A DNA stretch of 31,539 nucleotides from a virus, in IMG/VR virus record IMGVR_UViG_3300046703_000017, positions 1-31,539 of that record; one strand, written 5' to 3'. Position 1 is the first letter of the stretch. Every line of letters begins with the position of its first letter. Under the pieces are notes generated by a model that saw only the letters and a program-made list of their open reading frames with translations, searched no databases and was not told the DNA's origin. The translations under genes and the position numbers were made by a program. Positions 14,685 through 23,683 of this stretch are shown in pieces.

Positions 14685-15372
14685 ACCATCAGACATAATT
14701 ACAGTCGTATCAGGATTAATGAATGATTCCGCTCAAGCTGTTTATGATAATCCTACCTGTCTACCATTTTTAAGTTTAGCTTTAGATGAGCTACAGGAAA
14801 TATATGAGCTTAATGGAATTCCTGTAACAAATGAGACATCTGCGGCTATTAAGATTCCTAAAGGAATTAACAGATTAGGATTTGACACAACTCCTACTCT
14901 TCCGAGTGATTTTATAGAACTACAGCAGTTGTGGGAGTCTACTTCAGGATTGAATCAATGGACTTCTGTAATAAAGAAAGAAACTATTCCACATTATTTA
15001 GAAGATAATACTACCATCTCTATGTTTTTAATCTATGCGTGGGAACATGGAAGAATTGTTTTAATACCTGCTAATGCAGATAATGATCTAAAATTAGATT
15101 ATACTGCTAGCTTATTTAACACTCCAATAGCTCTCAAAGATGTTAATGTGAATCTTCCATTCACTAATGTTAAGACTTATCTAGAATATAAGACAGCCGC
15201 TCTCTGCGCGATGTTTATTGCAGAAAATCCTGATAGAGCAATGGCTCTAGATAGTCTTACGGGAACGGCTCTTTCTCGTGCATTAGGTATTCCAATTAAA
15301 GGAATGCAGTCTATTGTTACAAGACGTCGTCCTTTCCGTCATAGCTTTAAGCATCGCGGAACTAGCTACTAG
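14677..15372 (+). CDS. Head-tail adaptor-like protein
   Basis: This 231-aa protein has the profile of adaptor proteins that dock under the portal in short-tailed phages. It has an N-terminal helical bundle (PCLPFLSLALDELQEIYELNG), then a beta region describing a target surface (LPSDFIELQQLWE), and C-terminal helices with TYLEYKTAALCAMFIAENPDRAMAL. It ends in a very basic tail (RRRPFRHSFKHRG). Gene order (just before the 504-aa tail-hub protein) supports this. The assignment is by overall pattern and position; sequence identity to characterised adaptors cannot be tested here. Confidence 0.6.
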   Translation: MPKPSDIITVVSGLMNDSAQAVYDNPTCLPFLSLALDELQEIYELNGIPVTNETSAAIKIPKGINRLGFDTTPTLPSDFIELQQLWESTSGLNQWTSVIKKETIPHYLEDNTTISMFLIYAWEHGRIVLIPANADNDLKLDYTASLFNTPIALKDVNVNLPFTNVKTYLEYKTAALCAMFIAENPDRAMALDSLTGTALSRALGIPIKGMQSIVTRRRPFRHSFKHRGTSY

Positions 15373-15374
15373 CT

Positions 15375-16889
15375 ATGATCAGAAATCATCAGGGAATTGT
15401 TCTCGATAAGTTCAACGGTCTTTGGGACCGAGGAGATAAAGATACTACTCCGCGAGATCATTTCTCTGACTGTAATAATATAGACTATATAGCTCAATCA
15501 ACATTCCAGACTAGACGCGGAATAGCAATTAGCCAAGATGTTTTAGTTCCATTAACAAATATTCGTCGCATATATAACTATCCCACCCAGACTGCTAATA
15601 CATTAATAGTTCTCACATATGATTATGTTAGCGGATTTGGAAGCATACATCACATAGTTGATAAAAATACTGTTTACGGACCTTTATTGACTATCAAAGG
15701 AATGACAGATTTTGCATTTGTTCCATATGCCGGAAGAGCTTATATTTCACCCTTTAGTGATTATATTAATGGTGATTTAACTTTCCAGAAAGGTCTAGCT
15801 AATGAATTCTTATATGTATATGATGGTAAAGGCAATCCTGCTAGGGAAGCTGCAGGAAGTGGTCTTACTGGAGCAATGACAGTAGCTAACGGAGCTGCTG
15901 GACATACAGATCCCGGCCAACATATATTTGGTATTGTATCACAGACTGTATCTGGATACAATTCTCCTCCGACTATTTTAACAGCATTCATTACTGCTGC
16001 CGGAAATTCTGTTAGTTTTGGAACTATACCGACGAGTGGAGATCCTAATGTAGTTAAACGCTTACTTGTTTCTACAATAGTATTACCAACATATAATGGT
16101 AACTTAGATGGATATCAATTCTTTTTTGTCCCAAATGCAGTGATTAATGATAATACAACTACTGCGTTAAACAATATCTCATTCTATGATGCTGACTTAT
16201 TAGCAGACGCTTCTGGTTTGCTAAACAATTACACTTCAATCCCAGCCGGTGCCAGTCTTAGTTTATATCATAATAGATTGTGCTTAGCAGCAACGGCAAC
16301 AGACATTTCATTAATATTACTTTCACAGCCAGGCGAGCCTGAAGCTATTAATCAAATTAGTGGACTAATTGTCTTTCCTCTTGATGGTAATCCTATTACT
16401 AACGCCCAAGAAATGAGAGATGTCTTCTATGTATTCAAACGTGCTAAAACTATGGCATATGCTGATAATGGAGATGTTCCATCTTCATGGCCTATGATTC
16501 CTATTGATAATGCTTTGGGAACATCTGTACATGGAATTGCTACTGTTCTTGACTCTGGCTCATCCTCTGTTGATTTTCTTATCATTTGTACATATCAAGG
16601 AATAAGTCAATTTAATGGAAAATTTGTAACACCAGAGTTGAGCTGGAAGATTGAAAATCTTTGGAAATTATTAGATAGAAATGGATTTGGGAGTATTCAA
16701 ATCATAAATGCTCCAATTCAGAAGGAGCTCTATGCAGTTCTTCCAACTAGAACTATGTTAATGGGAAATTATTCTAATGGATTAGATTGGAAGAATATGA
16801 GATGGGCTCCCTGGTCATTTGCGACGGGCATAAATTCAGTTGCGATACATAATATTGATGAGATTATTTTAGGGGCGGATGTGTTGTAA
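15375..16889 (+). CDS. Tail hub/nozzle or DNA-stabilisation-type protein
   Basis: This 504-aa protein is almost entirely beta-structured and starts with a motif common in short-tailed phage tail-tube or packaged-DNA-stabilisation proteins: KFNGLWDRGDKDTTPRDHFSDCNN, with an RRGIAIS strand soon after. Repeated strand pairs through the protein (IRRIYNY, LIVLTYDY, LSLYHNRLCLA, KTMAYADNGD) suggest a beta-propeller or barrel stack. It starts 2 nt after the adaptor gene and its stop shares a base with the next start. It probably completes the short tail below the adaptor, by analogy with P22 gp10 or T7 gp12. The analogy is inferred from order and fold-like pattern. Confidence 0.6.
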   Translation: MIRNHQGIVLDKFNGLWDRGDKDTTPRDHFSDCNNIDYIAQSTFQTRRGIAISQDVLVPLTNIRRIYNYPTQTANTLIVLTYDYVSGFGSIHHIVDKNTVYGPLLTIKGMTDFAFVPYAGRAYISPFSDYINGDLTFQKGLANEFLYVYDGKGNPAREAAGSGLTGAMTVANGAAGHTDPGQHIFGIVSQTVSGYNSPPTILTAFITAAGNSVSFGTIPTSGDPNVVKRLLVSTIVLPTYNGNLDGYQFFFVPNAVINDNTTTALNNISFYDADLLADASGLLNNYTSIPAGASLSLYHNRLCLAATATDISLILLSQPGEPEAINQISGLIVFPLDGNPITNAQEMRDVFYVFKRAKTMAYADNGDVPSSWPMIPIDNALGTSVHGIATVLDSGSSSVDFLIICTYQGISQFNGKFVTPELSWKIENLWKLLDRNGFGSIQIINAPIQKELYAVLPTRTMLMGNYSNGLDWKNMRWAPWSFATGINSVAIHNIDEIILGADVL

Positions 16890-18391
16890 TGGCTGGAACT
16901 TTTAAAATACAGGGAGCGGGTTCTGTAACATCACAATATGGTACTAGAGCATGGTCTGGAGGATTAAGCGGTACCTGGTTATTATTCTCCGATGCTGACT
17001 TATTAACTGCTATTAATAGAGCTGACGCTGGAATTACAAATAGATATGTAGCTAATGGAGTATTATTAACTGGGGATCCCAGTGCTATAGGAATTGACTT
17101 AATCAGGTTTGGCTTTAACTCATCCGATAATATAATTTCATTAGATGGAAATTCTGCAGTCAGCCTTTTAAATTTACCATCAAATTTTATTATCACTAGT
17201 GCTACTCTTAAAGTAACAGGAGTTGGTATTCCTGGTGTGAGATCTCAATTATTTTTACAGTCAGATTCACTTACTGAACATGAAATTATACCATTTAATG
17301 CTGGACAAACCTATTCTTTTGCATATGATTTTACTATTCCCTCTAATCAACAAATATCTTCGCTTCTTAATCGTGGTTTTGGAATTCGGGTAATTTTTGC
17401 TATTGATAACTCAGTTTATGCGTTTTTTAACGCATATATTGAGGGAACTTATAAAATTGGAGCAACAGTAACTAGAGCATTCCCATCTTTCGGCGGAATC
17501 TTTGGAGGTTCCGGTAGATCAGCAGGAATTGAAGGTAAAGGATTCGTAGATGCTGGAACACTTACAGCAGTTTATTATGATGGTATTCCTGCTACTAATG
17601 TGTCTATTCTTAACGATACTCATATAGATTGTGATAATCCTCCTCATGCTGCTGGACCAGTTTATATCTCGATGTTATTTAATGGAACAGATCTCTATAC
17701 ATCAGCAACTCAGATATTCACATACGAACAATATTCATGGAATTTAGATAGCATATTAAATCCTTATCGAAGAGGAGATAAAGTTAGATTTTCTGGAACA
17801 CTATTAGATGGAGTTACACAGATACAACTTAGCTACGGTGATCCAACTCAAACTGTAGTTATATATGCAGGATCATATGATATTATAGTTCAGACACCAT
17901 ATAAGCTTTGGTTTTATATCCCTATTGACTTCATTCCTATTGACTTTATACCCACTAGTTTCATTCCGGTCATTCCTCCCACTAATTCTAATTATACTCC
18001 TCCTTCTGGTATAGTTCCAATAACAATTACACTTATTGGAACTCAATTCTCTGGCTCAGTAATAGCCGGAGTTATAAATGTTTTATTCGAGGACACTTCT
18101 GGGATATACACTCTAGTAAAGGGTCAAACTAACGATATATTGTACTCTAGAACTGGATATATTACGGATATAAAAATGTTGACTGTTCCTGATATATCTT
18201 ATCAAGAAAAAACATTTGAGGATGACTTCTTTAGTATGTTATTATATCCGCGTAAAATACTAGCACAGGATGATTCTGATGAAGATTACATGCTTGAGGA
18301 CTTCTCTATAACCTCAACTCTACGAGTAGTTGTTGTCACTCGTAGCGTGGAGATTCCTAGTCCTTTTGTTAGAACAGCATTTTTACCATGA
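16889..18391 (+). CDS. Tail protein with IPT/TIG-like domain
   Basis: The 500-aa protein has an N-terminal beta-rich region (1-200). An immunoglobulin-like IPT/TIG domain follows at about 204-279, recognisable from IEGKGF, VYYDGIPATNVSILND, a (C/N)-PP turn and a closing strand TQIFTYE. A short tandem repeat IPIDF/IPIDF/IPTSF is at 344-358. The C-terminal part is acidic and then beta-rich. IPT and other Ig-like domains in phage tails commonly bind host surface sugars or stiffen fibres. Start and stop are both coupled to the neighbours (TAATG and ATGA), which fits a tail complex made in one operon. It probably sits at the tail tip or side. Confidence 0.65.
   Translation: MAGTFKIQGAGSVTSQYGTRAWSGGLSGTWLLFSDADLLTAINRADAGITNRYVANGVLLTGDPSAIGIDLIRFGFNSSDNIISLDGNSAVSLLNLPSNFIITSATLKVTGVGIPGVRSQLFLQSDSLTEHEIIPFNAGQTYSFAYDFTIPSNQQISSLLNRGFGIRVIFAIDNSVYAFFNAYIEGTYKIGATVTRAFPSFGGIFGGSGRSAGIEGKGFVDAGTLTAVYYDGIPATNVSILNDTHIDCDNPPHAAGPVYISMLFNGTDLYTSATQIFTYEQYSWNLDSILNPYRRGDKVRFSGTLLDGVTQIQLSYGDPTQTVVIYAGSYDIIVQTPYKLWFYIPIDFIPIDFIPTSFIPVIPPTNSNYTPPSGIVPITITLIGTQFSGSVIAGVINVLFEDTSGIYTLVKGQTNDILYSRTGYITDIKMLTVPDISYQEKTFEDDFFSMLLYPRKILAQDDSDEDYMLEDFSITSTLRVVVVTRSVEIPSPFVRTAFLP
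17918..17977 (+). repeat. 15-bp tandem repeat coding IPxxF units
   Basis: Three 15-bp units (17918-17932, 17933-17947, 17948-17962) encode IPIDF, IPIDF and IPTSF, followed by a degenerate IPVIP. The first two units differ at only two bases. Their growth by slippage has probably produced the linker between the two halves of the IPT-domain protein. Confidence 0.7.
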
Positions 18392-19830
18392 GTTTTGATC
18401 CATCACGCCTATATACAGCATTACTAAATACAGGTCTGCAACAGAAAGATAATGCTCTATATCAAGTTATTCATGATTTAATTGGAACTGTTTCAGCTGT
18501 GAATAAACAGACTAATACAATTATTTCTGGTGGAGGATCTGTCGGTCCACAAGGATTACAAGGATTACATGTTATTGGCCCTCCTGGATTAGATGGGGAG
18601 AATGGTGAAGATAGTTTACTAAATCTCAATCCCTCTATCAATAATCTTATCTCTTCCTTTACGCAAGGCTCTGTTATCTTCGCTGGTCCGAGTGGGTTTT
18701 TGGCACAAGATAATGCAAATCTTTTTTGGGATAATACTAATAAGAGATTAGGAATTAAAACAACTACCCCAGCTACAGAACTCCAAGTTATAGGAGGAGC
18801 AGCAATCGGTGGTGATTGGTACAATAATGTTGTCCTCTCTGTTGGATTAAATGGTAATACTCTTTCACAGACACATCAGGTTGGTGTATATTCCGCTCTA
18901 CATGCCAATAGTTTCGCAGATGGTGCAGGCAGCTTTAATGGAGGATTTGAAACAGCTATTGGCACACAGGCAGGAGCGTTCACAATAGAGAAAGTAGCCA
19001 ATTTTGCTATCGGTTCAATCGGTAAAGGTGCTGGATCTACTATAACTAGAACGTGGGGATTGTCAACGCATGATGAAACAGCCGGCACTTATAATGCTAC
19101 TATTGCTATTTTTGATGCAGTATTTGTTGATGATTATTTTATCTATTATACTGGGACTCGCAAGTCGGTTCTAGCTGGCGGAGATTTGATTGCACCAATC
19201 GAAATATACCGTAGCAGTGCTAGCTCATATATACGATTTTCAGGCGGTAGTGTAAGTCAGGGCGGTAATTTCCTCTTATTCGGTGAAAGCCATGCGACAT
19301 TAGCAAATACAGCACAATTCAATGCCTCTGGGGGTTTATTCATAACTGCTCCGACTAAAGTTACTGGTACGTTAGTAACTACTGGCTATGTTGGTATTGG
19401 GACACTAGTACCATTTGCCAAATTAACTGTTGGAGTGGGTACTGCTTCTGATTATGGTGTGAATCAGCTAGACTTGGCCGTAAAATTGTCTTCCCCAGTG
19501 GGCGTTATATTTGAAGCAGCTGGAGACGATAGCGGGTTAATTATCAAGGATGCAGCGGGTGTATTTAATATTTCAACGACTTATGGATCTACTGGTAGTT
19601 ATAGAAAAATTCAAATCACTCCTGGCAACAATGCAGTAATAGTATTACAAGCAACAGGTACTGGTAATGTTGGAATTAGAGTAACTGTTCCTACCGCTAT
19701 TTTACATATAGCAGCAGGAACAGCAACAGCCTCAACAGCACCCTTTAAGTTAACTAGCGGTGTTAATCTTACAACTCCAGAATCCGGCGTGATCGAATAT
19801 AATGGTACAGACTTTTTCCTCACACCATAA
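18388..19830 (+). CDS. Collagen-like tail fibre protein
   Basis: This 480-aa protein begins with a helical region (RLYTALLNTGLQQKDNALY). A Gly-X-Y collagen-like segment lies at residues 53-75 (GPQGLQGL, then GPPGLDGENGED), with one interruption. Then come several copies of a fibre repeat: NLFWDNTNKRLGIKTTTPATELQV at 111-134, with weaker versions near GYVGIGTLVPFAKLTV and GNVGIRVTVPTAILHI. Such repeats form trimeric beta stalks in phage fibres. No intramolecular chaperone (Ser-Lys protease) end is visible; the protein simply ends DFFLTP. The next gene starts at the stop codon and may supply the fibre tip. Likely a trimeric adsorption fibre. Confidence 0.8.
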   Translation: MSFDPSRLYTALLNTGLQQKDNALYQVIHDLIGTVSAVNKQTNTIISGGGSVGPQGLQGLHVIGPPGLDGENGEDSLLNLNPSINNLISSFTQGSVIFAGPSGFLAQDNANLFWDNTNKRLGIKTTTPATELQVIGGAAIGGDWYNNVVLSVGLNGNTLSQTHQVGVYSALHANSFADGAGSFNGGFETAIGTQAGAFTIEKVANFAIGSIGKGAGSTITRTWGLSTHDETAGTYNATIAIFDAVFVDDYFIYYTGTRKSVLAGGDLIAPIEIYRSSASSYIRFSGGSVSQGGNFLLFGESHATLANTAQFNASGGLFITAPTKVTGTLVTTGYVGIGTLVPFAKLTVGVGTASDYGVNQLDLAVKLSSPVGVIFEAAGDDSGLIIKDAAGVFNISTTYGSTGSYRKIQITPGNNAVIVLQATGTGNVGIRVTVPTAILHIAAGTATASTAPFKLTSGVNLTTPESGVIEYNGTDFFLTP

Positions 19831-20288
19831 TGGCAACAAGAAAAAAGGTCATCACCTCGTCAACGGCTACACACCTCACGAGTGGTAAACTACCTATTGC
19901 TGATGCAAATGGGGATTTAATTGACTCTACGGTAGCTCTTATTATTGCCACAGCTATTCCCAGTATTGTCGCCTCAACATTCGAGAAGTCTGAGACGGGG
20001 TCAGATGCGAACGTTCTCACCTATACGACTGGAACTGATGAATTTCTTGTTGTTCAAATCGCCACTGATGTCAGTGCCATTACGGGCACCTCAATCGTGG
20101 TGACGATTACGTGGAAGGATAGCAACAACGCCACAGCGACATCGGTGCTGACATTAACAGCAGTTGGAGATGGAACACTGAATGTTCCGATGAATGTATT
20201 CACAGGAACTAACGTGGTAGTTTCTACAGTGTTCGTAGGTGTCTCAACTGCCTATAAGATTTCAGCAATTATCACACGGCTTAAATAA
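19830..20288 (+). CDS. Probable fibre tip or receptor-binding accessory protein
   Basis: This 152-aa protein starts in the stop codon of the fibre gene. Its N-terminal LPIADANGDLIDSTV is typical of phage fibre ends. A beta-sandwich-like part follows, rich in Thr/Val (SIVVTITWKD, ATSVLTLTAV). Its DNA is visibly G+C-richer than the flanking genes, with codons such as ACG, GCC and GTC that are uncommon nearby, suggesting recent exchange, as often happens for receptor-binding genes. A receptor-binding or fibre-capping role is inferred from position and composition. Confidence 0.6.
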   Translation: MATRKKVITSSTATHLTSGKLPIADANGDLIDSTVALIIATAIPSIVASTFEKSETGSDANVLTYTTGTDEFLVVQIATDVSAITGTSIVVTITWKDSNNATATSVLTLTAVGDGTLNVPMNVFTGTNVVVSTVFVGVSTAYKISAIITRLK

Positions 20289-20297
20289 GGAGACTTT

Positions 20298-20624
20298 ATG
20301 GCAGCAACAGCAGATCAGTGTTCAGCACTACAGAAGGATGCAAACTTTCAATCTCGTATTATGTCGCTCGCAATGCAATATGCAAGAAATGTTGTGTACG
20401 TGGAACTCACTACTGTTCCTAATCATATTATCCGATTGAACTATGCTCGCTCAGTCATGAATGGTGGTGGGGGAAATATTATTCCATCTTTGGCAAACAG
20501 CACGAATATTATTGCAGGTAATATTACCTATGACTTTGGTGACGGTCATATTAAAACAGATGCCTCTGATGCAGCTACTAGTTCGCAACTTGCTAGTGAT
20601 TGGAATATGTTGTCGGGAGTATAA
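20298..20624 (+). CDS. Unknown protein, 108 aa
   Basis: An AGGAG ribosome site lies just upstream (20288-20292). The protein begins with a helical part (DQCSALQKDANFQSRIMSLAMQYARNVVYVE). A Gly-rich loop (NGGGGNIIPSLANS) and a C-terminal stretch follow, with DASDAATSSQLASDWNML. It resembles small phage proteins that accompany tail or fibre genes, but no family is recognised and no catalytic motif seen. Its stop overlaps the next start by one base (TAATG). Confidence 0.55.
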   Translation: MAATADQCSALQKDANFQSRIMSLAMQYARNVVYVELTTVPNHIIRLNYARSVMNGGGGNIIPSLANSTNIIAGNITYDFGDGHIKTDASDAATSSQLASDWNMLSGV

Positions 20625-20785
20625 TGGCTAAAACGCCAGAGCAATTCTTACGAGAAATTGTATCCGAACAGATATTTCAAATAGCTCAATTAGCTTCACA
20701 AGTTGATAAACTTACTGAGGAAGTTCAGAGATTGACACCCAAAAAGAAGAAGGAGAAGTCAGATGGCAGCAAACAAGACGTTTAG
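20624..20785 (+). CDS. Short coiled-coil protein
   Basis: The frame can be read from 20600, but ATG 20624, sharing a base with the upstream stop, is the natural start and gives 53 aa. The protein is a single amphipathic helix with a heptad pattern (FLREIVSEQIFQIAQLASQVDKLTEEVQRL) and a Lys-rich tail (KKKKEK). It could be a trimerisation or assembly factor for the neighbouring fibre or virion protein. It overlaps the next gene by 23 nt, which places the GAAGGAGAAG ribosome site for that gene inside this one. Confidence 0.5.
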   Translation: MAKTPEQFLREIVSEQIFQIAQLASQVDKLTEEVQRLTPKKKKEKSDGSKQDV

Positions 20786-21134
20786 ATTTGGACCGATCGC
20801 ATTAACTACTGCGTTAACAACTAATTTATTAAATCCTCCCACCGCTACTGGTGGTGTTAATGGAGGTTCTAGCTCTATGTATATTATTTTAAAACATATG
20901 CGAGCAGTTAATAAAACAGCAGGCGCTGTTACTCTTTCACTTTGGTTAGGTGCTACAGGAGCTAATGCTGCTGGTACTGAAGTTGAAGCACAAGCATTAT
21001 CTGTTGCAGCTAATAGCTATATTGACATTTATGGTCTTCTCCGATTAGATGCTGCTGATTTTCTTGTCGGTGGCTCAAATACTGCAACTGCTCTTAGTCT
21101 CACAGGTGAAGGAGAAATTGGAGTAGCTGGGTAA
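20763..21134 (+). CDS. Small virion-type beta protein
   Basis: This 123-aa Ala/Thr/Leu-rich protein begins MAANKTFRFGPIALTTALTTN. A YIILKHMRAVNKT strand follows, then AGAVTLSLWLGATGANAAGTEV, and it closes with a Gly-rich strand region. The pattern of alternating hydrophobics suggests a jelly-roll or sandwich fold. Upstream GAAGGAGAAG gives a good ribosome site. It is the same style as the proteins at 89, 10574 and 14129, so the phage seems to carry several small beta-rich virion proteins. Role unknown; a decoration or fibre-associated function is possible. Confidence 0.55.
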   Translation: MAANKTFRFGPIALTTALTTNLLNPPTATGGVNGGSSSMYIILKHMRAVNKTAGAVTLSLWLGATGANAAGTEVEAQALSVAANSYIDIYGLLRLDAADFLVGGSNTATALSLTGEGEIGVAG

Positions 21135-21136
21135 TC

Positions 21137-21448
21137 ATGGCAGTAACTAGACAGTCTTTTGCTAAATCTGTTAATGAAGATGTTATTAATCATTATGGAG
21201 CTGTTCGTATGAATGCTAGTGGCTCTGGAAACTTACTGCTAAAACTATTCAGTCTTGATGAAGTTAAACAAAGTACTCTTCTTCCATTAGTATTGAAAGC
21301 AAAGAGTGATATAAAACCAAATAGGCTATCTAATTTTACACAACAGACAGCCAAGTTAGAGATTAGAACTACTGAAATGGATGAAACTTTTAATATTAAT
21401 AAAGTTATTATCTTTGTGAAACCTGTAGCAAAGTCGTACCCAGAGTAG
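21137..21448 (+). CDS. Unknown protein, 103 aa
   Basis: This basic, mixed alpha/beta protein (MAVTRQSFAKSVNEDVINHYG...) starts 2 nt after the preceding gene and ends 3 nt before the peptidase gene. It shows no signal peptide, membrane span or known motif. A role in assembly or lysis is possible from its place between a virion-type gene and the peptidase, but nothing in the sequence decides it. Confidence 0.5.
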   Translation: MAVTRQSFAKSVNEDVINHYGAVRMNASGSGNLLLKLFSLDEVKQSTLLPLVLKAKSDIKPNRLSNFTQQTAKLEIRTTEMDETFNINKVIIFVKPVAKSYPE

Positions 21449-21451
21449 AAA

Positions 21452-21814
21452 ATGAGAGACAGAAAACTAGCTGATCTCAATTCAGAATTTGCAATTAAAG
21501 TATATAAGCTACTTTCATTTTTAGTAGAAGCTGGAATTATGATAATGATAGTTGAAACTCTACGAACAGAAGCTCAGCATCAGATAGACTTAGCAAGTGG
21601 ACATTCTTGGATTACTCACTCTAAACATCAAGATGGGTTAGCTATAGATATAGCTCCTTATGATGTTTATCAAGAACATGGAGATGATAAATTACAGTGG
21701 GATTCTTCTGATCCAATATGGACTAGAATAGGTTTAATTGGTGAATCGCTAGGTTTAGTTTGGGGTGGAAGATGGGTGCATAAAGATATGGGACATTTCG
21801 AGCTAAGAGGATAA
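21452..21814 (+). CDS. M15-family peptidoglycan peptidase (endolysin-like)
   Basis: This 120-aa enzyme shows the M15 zinc peptidase signature: SKHQDGLAID, where Ser57-x-His59-xx-Gly62-x-Ala64-x-Asp66 fits SxHxxGxAxD, and a C-terminal GHFEL with His115. His59, Asp66 and His115 are the expected zinc ligands. The N-terminal ETLRTEAQHQ resembles the YRT/SxxxQ region of the family. Related phage enzymes (for example the T5 endolysin type) cut the L-Ala-D-Glu or D-Ala bond of peptidoglycan. There is no signal peptide or membrane anchor, so release would need a holin; the candidate is at 1724. It could also be a virion-associated peptidase for entry, given the ejection-type genes that follow. Confidence 0.85.
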   Translation: MRDRKLADLNSEFAIKVYKLLSFLVEAGIMIMIVETLRTEAQHQIDLASGHSWITHSKHQDGLAIDIAPYDVYQEHGDDKLQWDSSDPIWTRIGLIGESLGLVWGGRWVHKDMGHFELRG

Positions 21815-21818
21815 TGTA

Positions 21819-22820
21819 ATGGCAAGCGGTTTACAAATTGGCAGCCCAATAGGTCCTAGTAAACCATTTACATCATTTGGTGATCCATCTACTTTTACAT
21901 CTGCTGCTACTACACAGGCTAGTGATTATGATAAAATTATGCAGCAATATGCTGATTTGGCTAAAAGCTATTCCACTAGTCCAATAACTGCTGGCACTGT
22001 ATCTCCTTCTTCTGTATCAACTCCAGGAGGTGTATCTCCTAGTTCTGTAAGTTATAGTTCAGTTGCTCCACAAACAGCAAAATATGAACAATCTGGCGAT
22101 GTAACTAGTTCGTTAGGTAAATTATCAGATTTAGCTACTACAGGTGGATATTCTGAAGCTGATAAATCAGATATCAGAGCTAGAGATATTTCCCCTATCC
22201 GTTCTATTTATGCTAATGCTCAACAGAATGCTGAGCGATCAAAAGCATTAGGTGGTGGATATAGTCCTAATTTTGGTGCCGTAACGGCTCAAATGTCTCG
22301 TGATGAAGCTAATAAAATAGGTGATGTAACAACCTCTGCTAATGCTGGTATTGCTCAGAATGTAGCTAGTAATAGAATAGCAGCCGCTGCCCCATATGCT
22401 TCCGCTTCAGCTAGTGCGAATGCTGCAAAAACAGCTTCAGATCAACACAATGCTGATATTATTAATCAGATTAATGAGATGAATTCACAAGGTGCTCTAT
22501 CAGCTAGCTCTACTAACGCATCTAATTCATTAAATGCCGGTGAATTTAATACATCTACAGAAGCCGCAATCGCTGAAGCTAATGCTAATAGAGCAACTAC
22601 AACTGGTGAATTTAATGTACAAGCTGCATTAGATGCTGCTAAAACTAATCGCTCTGGAGCTTTAGGTGCTATAGAAGGTCAGAGAAGTCTATATGGAACT
22701 ACTCCGGCATTGACAAATACATTTGGTAATCAAGTGATGCAGGCAGGTCAATTAGGTCAAGGTCAACAGAATATTAATCTAAATAAACAGAGAAGCATAT
22801 TCGGAATGGCTGGAGGATAA
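21819..22820 (+). CDS. Low-complexity internal virion/ejection protein candidate
   Basis: This 333-aa protein is rich in Ala, Ser, Asn, Gln and Gly. The N-terminal third is disordered, with SPSSVS repeats (TVSPSSVSTPGGVSPSSVS). Most of the rest is a long Ala-rich helical region (ANAGIAQNVASNRIAAAAP, AASASANAAKTASDQHNADI), ending in a Gln-rich segment. Short-tailed phages carry internal proteins of this kind, which are ejected before the DNA to form a channel in the host envelope, and these genes lie just after the tail and lysis genes, as here. No specific family is recognised, so the call is inferred from composition and order. Confidence 0.5.
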   Translation: MASGLQIGSPIGPSKPFTSFGDPSTFTSAATTQASDYDKIMQQYADLAKSYSTSPITAGTVSPSSVSTPGGVSPSSVSYSSVAPQTAKYEQSGDVTSSLGKLSDLATTGGYSEADKSDIRARDISPIRSIYANAQQNAERSKALGGGYSPNFGAVTAQMSRDEANKIGDVTTSANAGIAQNVASNRIAAAAPYASASASANAAKTASDQHNADIINQINEMNSQGALSASSTNASNSLNAGEFNTSTEAAIAEANANRATTTGEFNVQAALDAAKTNRSGALGAIEGQRSLYGTTPALTNTFGNQVMQAGQLGQGQQNINLNKQRSIFGMAGG

Positions 22821-22822
22821 TA

Positions 22823-23683
22823 ATGACTTTCATGAGTTCTCTAGCCGCAAACCCTGGTGGTTCTGGTGTTTATGGACAACCAGGACAACAGGATGATACA
22901 CTTGGAATTGTTAATCAATTAAAAGATAGAGAGCTAAGAGATTTTAAAGATAAATCTAATTTTATGTCAGATTTATCATTTAGACAAGAAGCTAGAATGA
23001 GAGCCTTATTTGATCCTTCTGGGCATCAAGGAGTTCCACAAGGAGATCAACAAGGTCAATCAGGACAGCCGATGAATACGGTAATGGCTAAAGATCCTAA
23101 TGCTATGACTGGATATGAAAAAGGTGAATTAGGGATAAGACAGCAAGGATTAGGTTTAGAGCAGCAAAAAACGGCTCAGACAGGAAAGATGGGAGAAGAA
23201 AAGTTAGGAATACAATCTGCTCAAGAGAAGTTAAATCAACAGAAGAGTGACCAAGCTAATGCTGCTAAACAAGCTGATTTACAACGCAAAGTTGATGAGT
23301 CCAGTCAAAAATTCGCAGCAATACAAGCTGAATTAGAACGTAAAACTAAAGCTGGTGAAGATACGTTACAAGCTCATAAAGATTTAGCTGCTATTGTTGA
23401 GGAGAGACATGCAGCAGAAAGAGCTATGACGCAACATAAAATGGATACTCAAGATGAACAATTCAAGAAGTTAAGAACTGAACATGATGCATTATTAAAA
23501 CAGAGTCAGAATACTAAACAGGTAAAGAAAGATGCACAGGGAAATGTAATAACTACAGAGACTACTAAGGGTTCAGCGGCTGAGACTGTTGATGTAGTTG
23601 GTAAAGACGGTAAGAAATACACAATTCCAGCAGATAAAGTAGATGATTGGAATAAGAATCATCAACCTGAAGGAGAACAATAA
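22823..23683 (+). CDS. Coiled-coil, Gln-rich virion/ejection protein candidate
   Basis: This 286-aa protein has a Gly/Gln-rich N-terminus, then long charged helices (about residues 100-235, for example KLNQQKSDQANAAKQADLQ and KMDTQDEQFKKLRTEHDAL). A small C-terminal domain with YTIPADKVDDWNKNHQ follows. The arrangement suits an elongated coiled coil. A GGAGG site lies upstream, and its TAA shares a base with the ATG of the deoxyhypusine-synthase-like gene. With the genes on both sides it forms a set of three likely internal virion proteins, interrupted by that enzyme. Confidence 0.5.
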   Translation: MTFMSSLAANPGGSGVYGQPGQQDDTLGIVNQLKDRELRDFKDKSNFMSDLSFRQEARMRALFDPSGHQGVPQGDQQGQSGQPMNTVMAKDPNAMTGYEKGELGIRQQGLGLEQQKTAQTGKMGEEKLGIQSAQEKLNQQKSDQANAAKQADLQRKVDESSQKFAAIQAELERKTKAGEDTLQAHKDLAAIVEERHAAERAMTQHKMDTQDEQFKKLRTEHDALLKQSQNTKQVKKDAQGNVITTETTKGSAAETVDVVGKDGKKYTIPADKVDDWNKNHQPEGEQ

